From Elysia crispata (Eukaryota > Mollusca > Gastropoda > Plakobranchidae): a stretch of 64,000 nucleotides of DNA. The translations under genes and the position numbers were made by a program. Within the stretch, counting starts at the first letter, position 1. The number at the start of each line of letters is the position of its first letter. The notes beneath the pieces were generated by a model that was not told where the DNA came from, did no database searches, and was given only the letters and a program-made list of their open reading frames with translations. Below are positions 63,075-64,000 of this stretch, piece by piece. Location of the stretch: NCBI GenBank assembly GCA_033675545.1, contig JAWDGP010007228.1:38788-102787 (forward strand). Direction: 5' to 3'.

Positions 63075-63775
63075 TAGGAGGACACAATGTAAACTTGATA
63101 TACGCTGATGACACTGTATTAATTGCAGAAAATAAAGAAGATTTGCAACAATTACCAGATATCGTTGAAGAAGAAAGCAGTAAGTAAGGAATTGAACAGC
63201 AAAATGATAGAAGTAATGGTTGTTAGTCGAAACAAAGAATGTCCACTAATCAACATCTTTATCAATAAACTCAAGCTAAGAGATCAATTCAAATCTTTGG
63301 GTACTAATATAGTACCAAGTGATGGCGCAACAACACTGAAATTGCATCAAGAATAGCGCAAGCAAAAAAGAATTTCAGGGAATGAAATCAATGCTAACAA
63401 ATAACAACATCTTGATTCCCACAAGAAAAATTTACCTACAGAGAATGCTAAAAACACATGGGCTGCAAGGAAATCAAGTGAAACAGTGTTAAGAGAAGCT
63501 GACATGACAAGATCACTCAAATTTTATAGAACAGTTAAAGCCTGGCAACCTTTTGTGGCCGTTTATGAGAAGAACGAAACTGGAACATCTTGCATCAACT
63601 GGAATGATGGAGGGAAAATGTAGCACGAGAAAACAGCGTGAAAAGATGTTGGATGGACTTATTATTACAAAGTGGCTCAAAGTAGAAAGAGTGACAGAAG
63701 CTATGAAAGCGACATGGGATAGAGATGCGTGGAAGGTCATGATGGCCTACTCTAAAGAGCACAGCAGCTGACTGA
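63075..63775 (+). mobile_element. Decayed LINE reverse-transcriptase 3' fragment in PHB2 intron
   Basis: Encodes the RT catalytic motif NLIYADDTVLIAENKEDL, followed by VMVVSRNKECPLINIFI, LKLRDQFKSLGT, RTKLEHLASTGMMEGK and QREKMLDGL. It ends with TEAMKATWDRDAWKVMMAY-KEHSS. Frameshifts, an in-frame stop after ESSK and a deletion near 63,430 show it is inactive. The same family is present at 1715-1867 and 2775-3535. The 5' part, including the endonuclease domain, is missing, as expected of 5'-truncated LINE copies. Confidence 0.85.
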
Positions 63776-64000
63776 TTGCTTGATGTGAATTGGCATTCAT
63801 TATTGTTAAAAAGACTATACATTGTGTCTCAAAGAAAAACATGAAGGCATAGGGAATAATCTTCAAACCAAGAATCTTTAGAGACTATACTGGCTAATAA
63901 AAATGTTCTTAAAAACATTGTCTGATTTTTGGTCAAAGTAAAGATAAAACATTTGAAAGCAGGCAAAGTAAGGAAGACCAACATAAAAGGAATGGTAATC
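63776..64000. other. PHB2 intron 2 continuation
   Basis: AT-rich and gene-free. It may include the 3' untranslated tail of the LINE copy. Confidence 0.4.

Overview
The window looks like nuclear DNA of a gastropod mollusc, probably a heterobranch snail or slug. It is AT-rich, intron-rich and full of long microsatellites and TCTAGATC-rich tracts. It carries a lineage-type cluster of class A receptors like gastropod chemosensory receptors, a molluscan somatomedin-B ectodomain protein, and two conserved metazoan genes (ZMYND12 and prohibitin-2). The taxon is inferred from gene families and sequence style; no marker gene was available.

Layout. 1-9.2 kb is non-coding: two decayed pieces of one LINE family (1.7-3.5 kb) and a degenerate tandem array at 7.1-8.3 kb. 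9.2-11.4 kb holds a two-exon class A GPCR on the minus strand. 11.6-16.2 kb holds a CT microsatellite, a tRNA-derived SINE-like piece and unassigned sequence. 16.3-21.4 kb is an old tandem array with a period of about 2 kb. 22-38.6 kb holds three single-exon receptors, all minus strand. The first two lie in duplicated blocks (21.95-25.67 and 28.59-34.67 kb), and their 361-residue proteins align without gaps. 38.6-45.2 kb is non-coding and rich in CT and triplet repeats. 45.2-47.6 kb is a 789-codon intronless plus-strand ORF with a somatomedin B domain, which stops where the first membrane helix of its presumed receptor family would begin. 48.4-48.9 kb is a compound triplet repeat.

51.8-60.0 kb is a complete eight-exon ZMYND12 gene on the minus strand (370 residues, all splice phases consistent). 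Head-to-head with it, 578 bp between start codons, are the first two coding exons of prohibitin-2 on the plus strand; the rest lies beyond the window. The shared interval carries ETS-type CCGGAA motifs and is probably a bidirectional promoter. A third piece of the same LINE family sits in prohibitin-2 intron 2.

The receptor cluster suggests a sensory gene family expanding by local duplication and gene conversion, while the right end is a conserved housekeeping/axonemal gene pair. No viral, toxin, CRISPR, operon or classical tRNA/rRNA gene was recognised. Identity figures are hand counts or estimates by eye.
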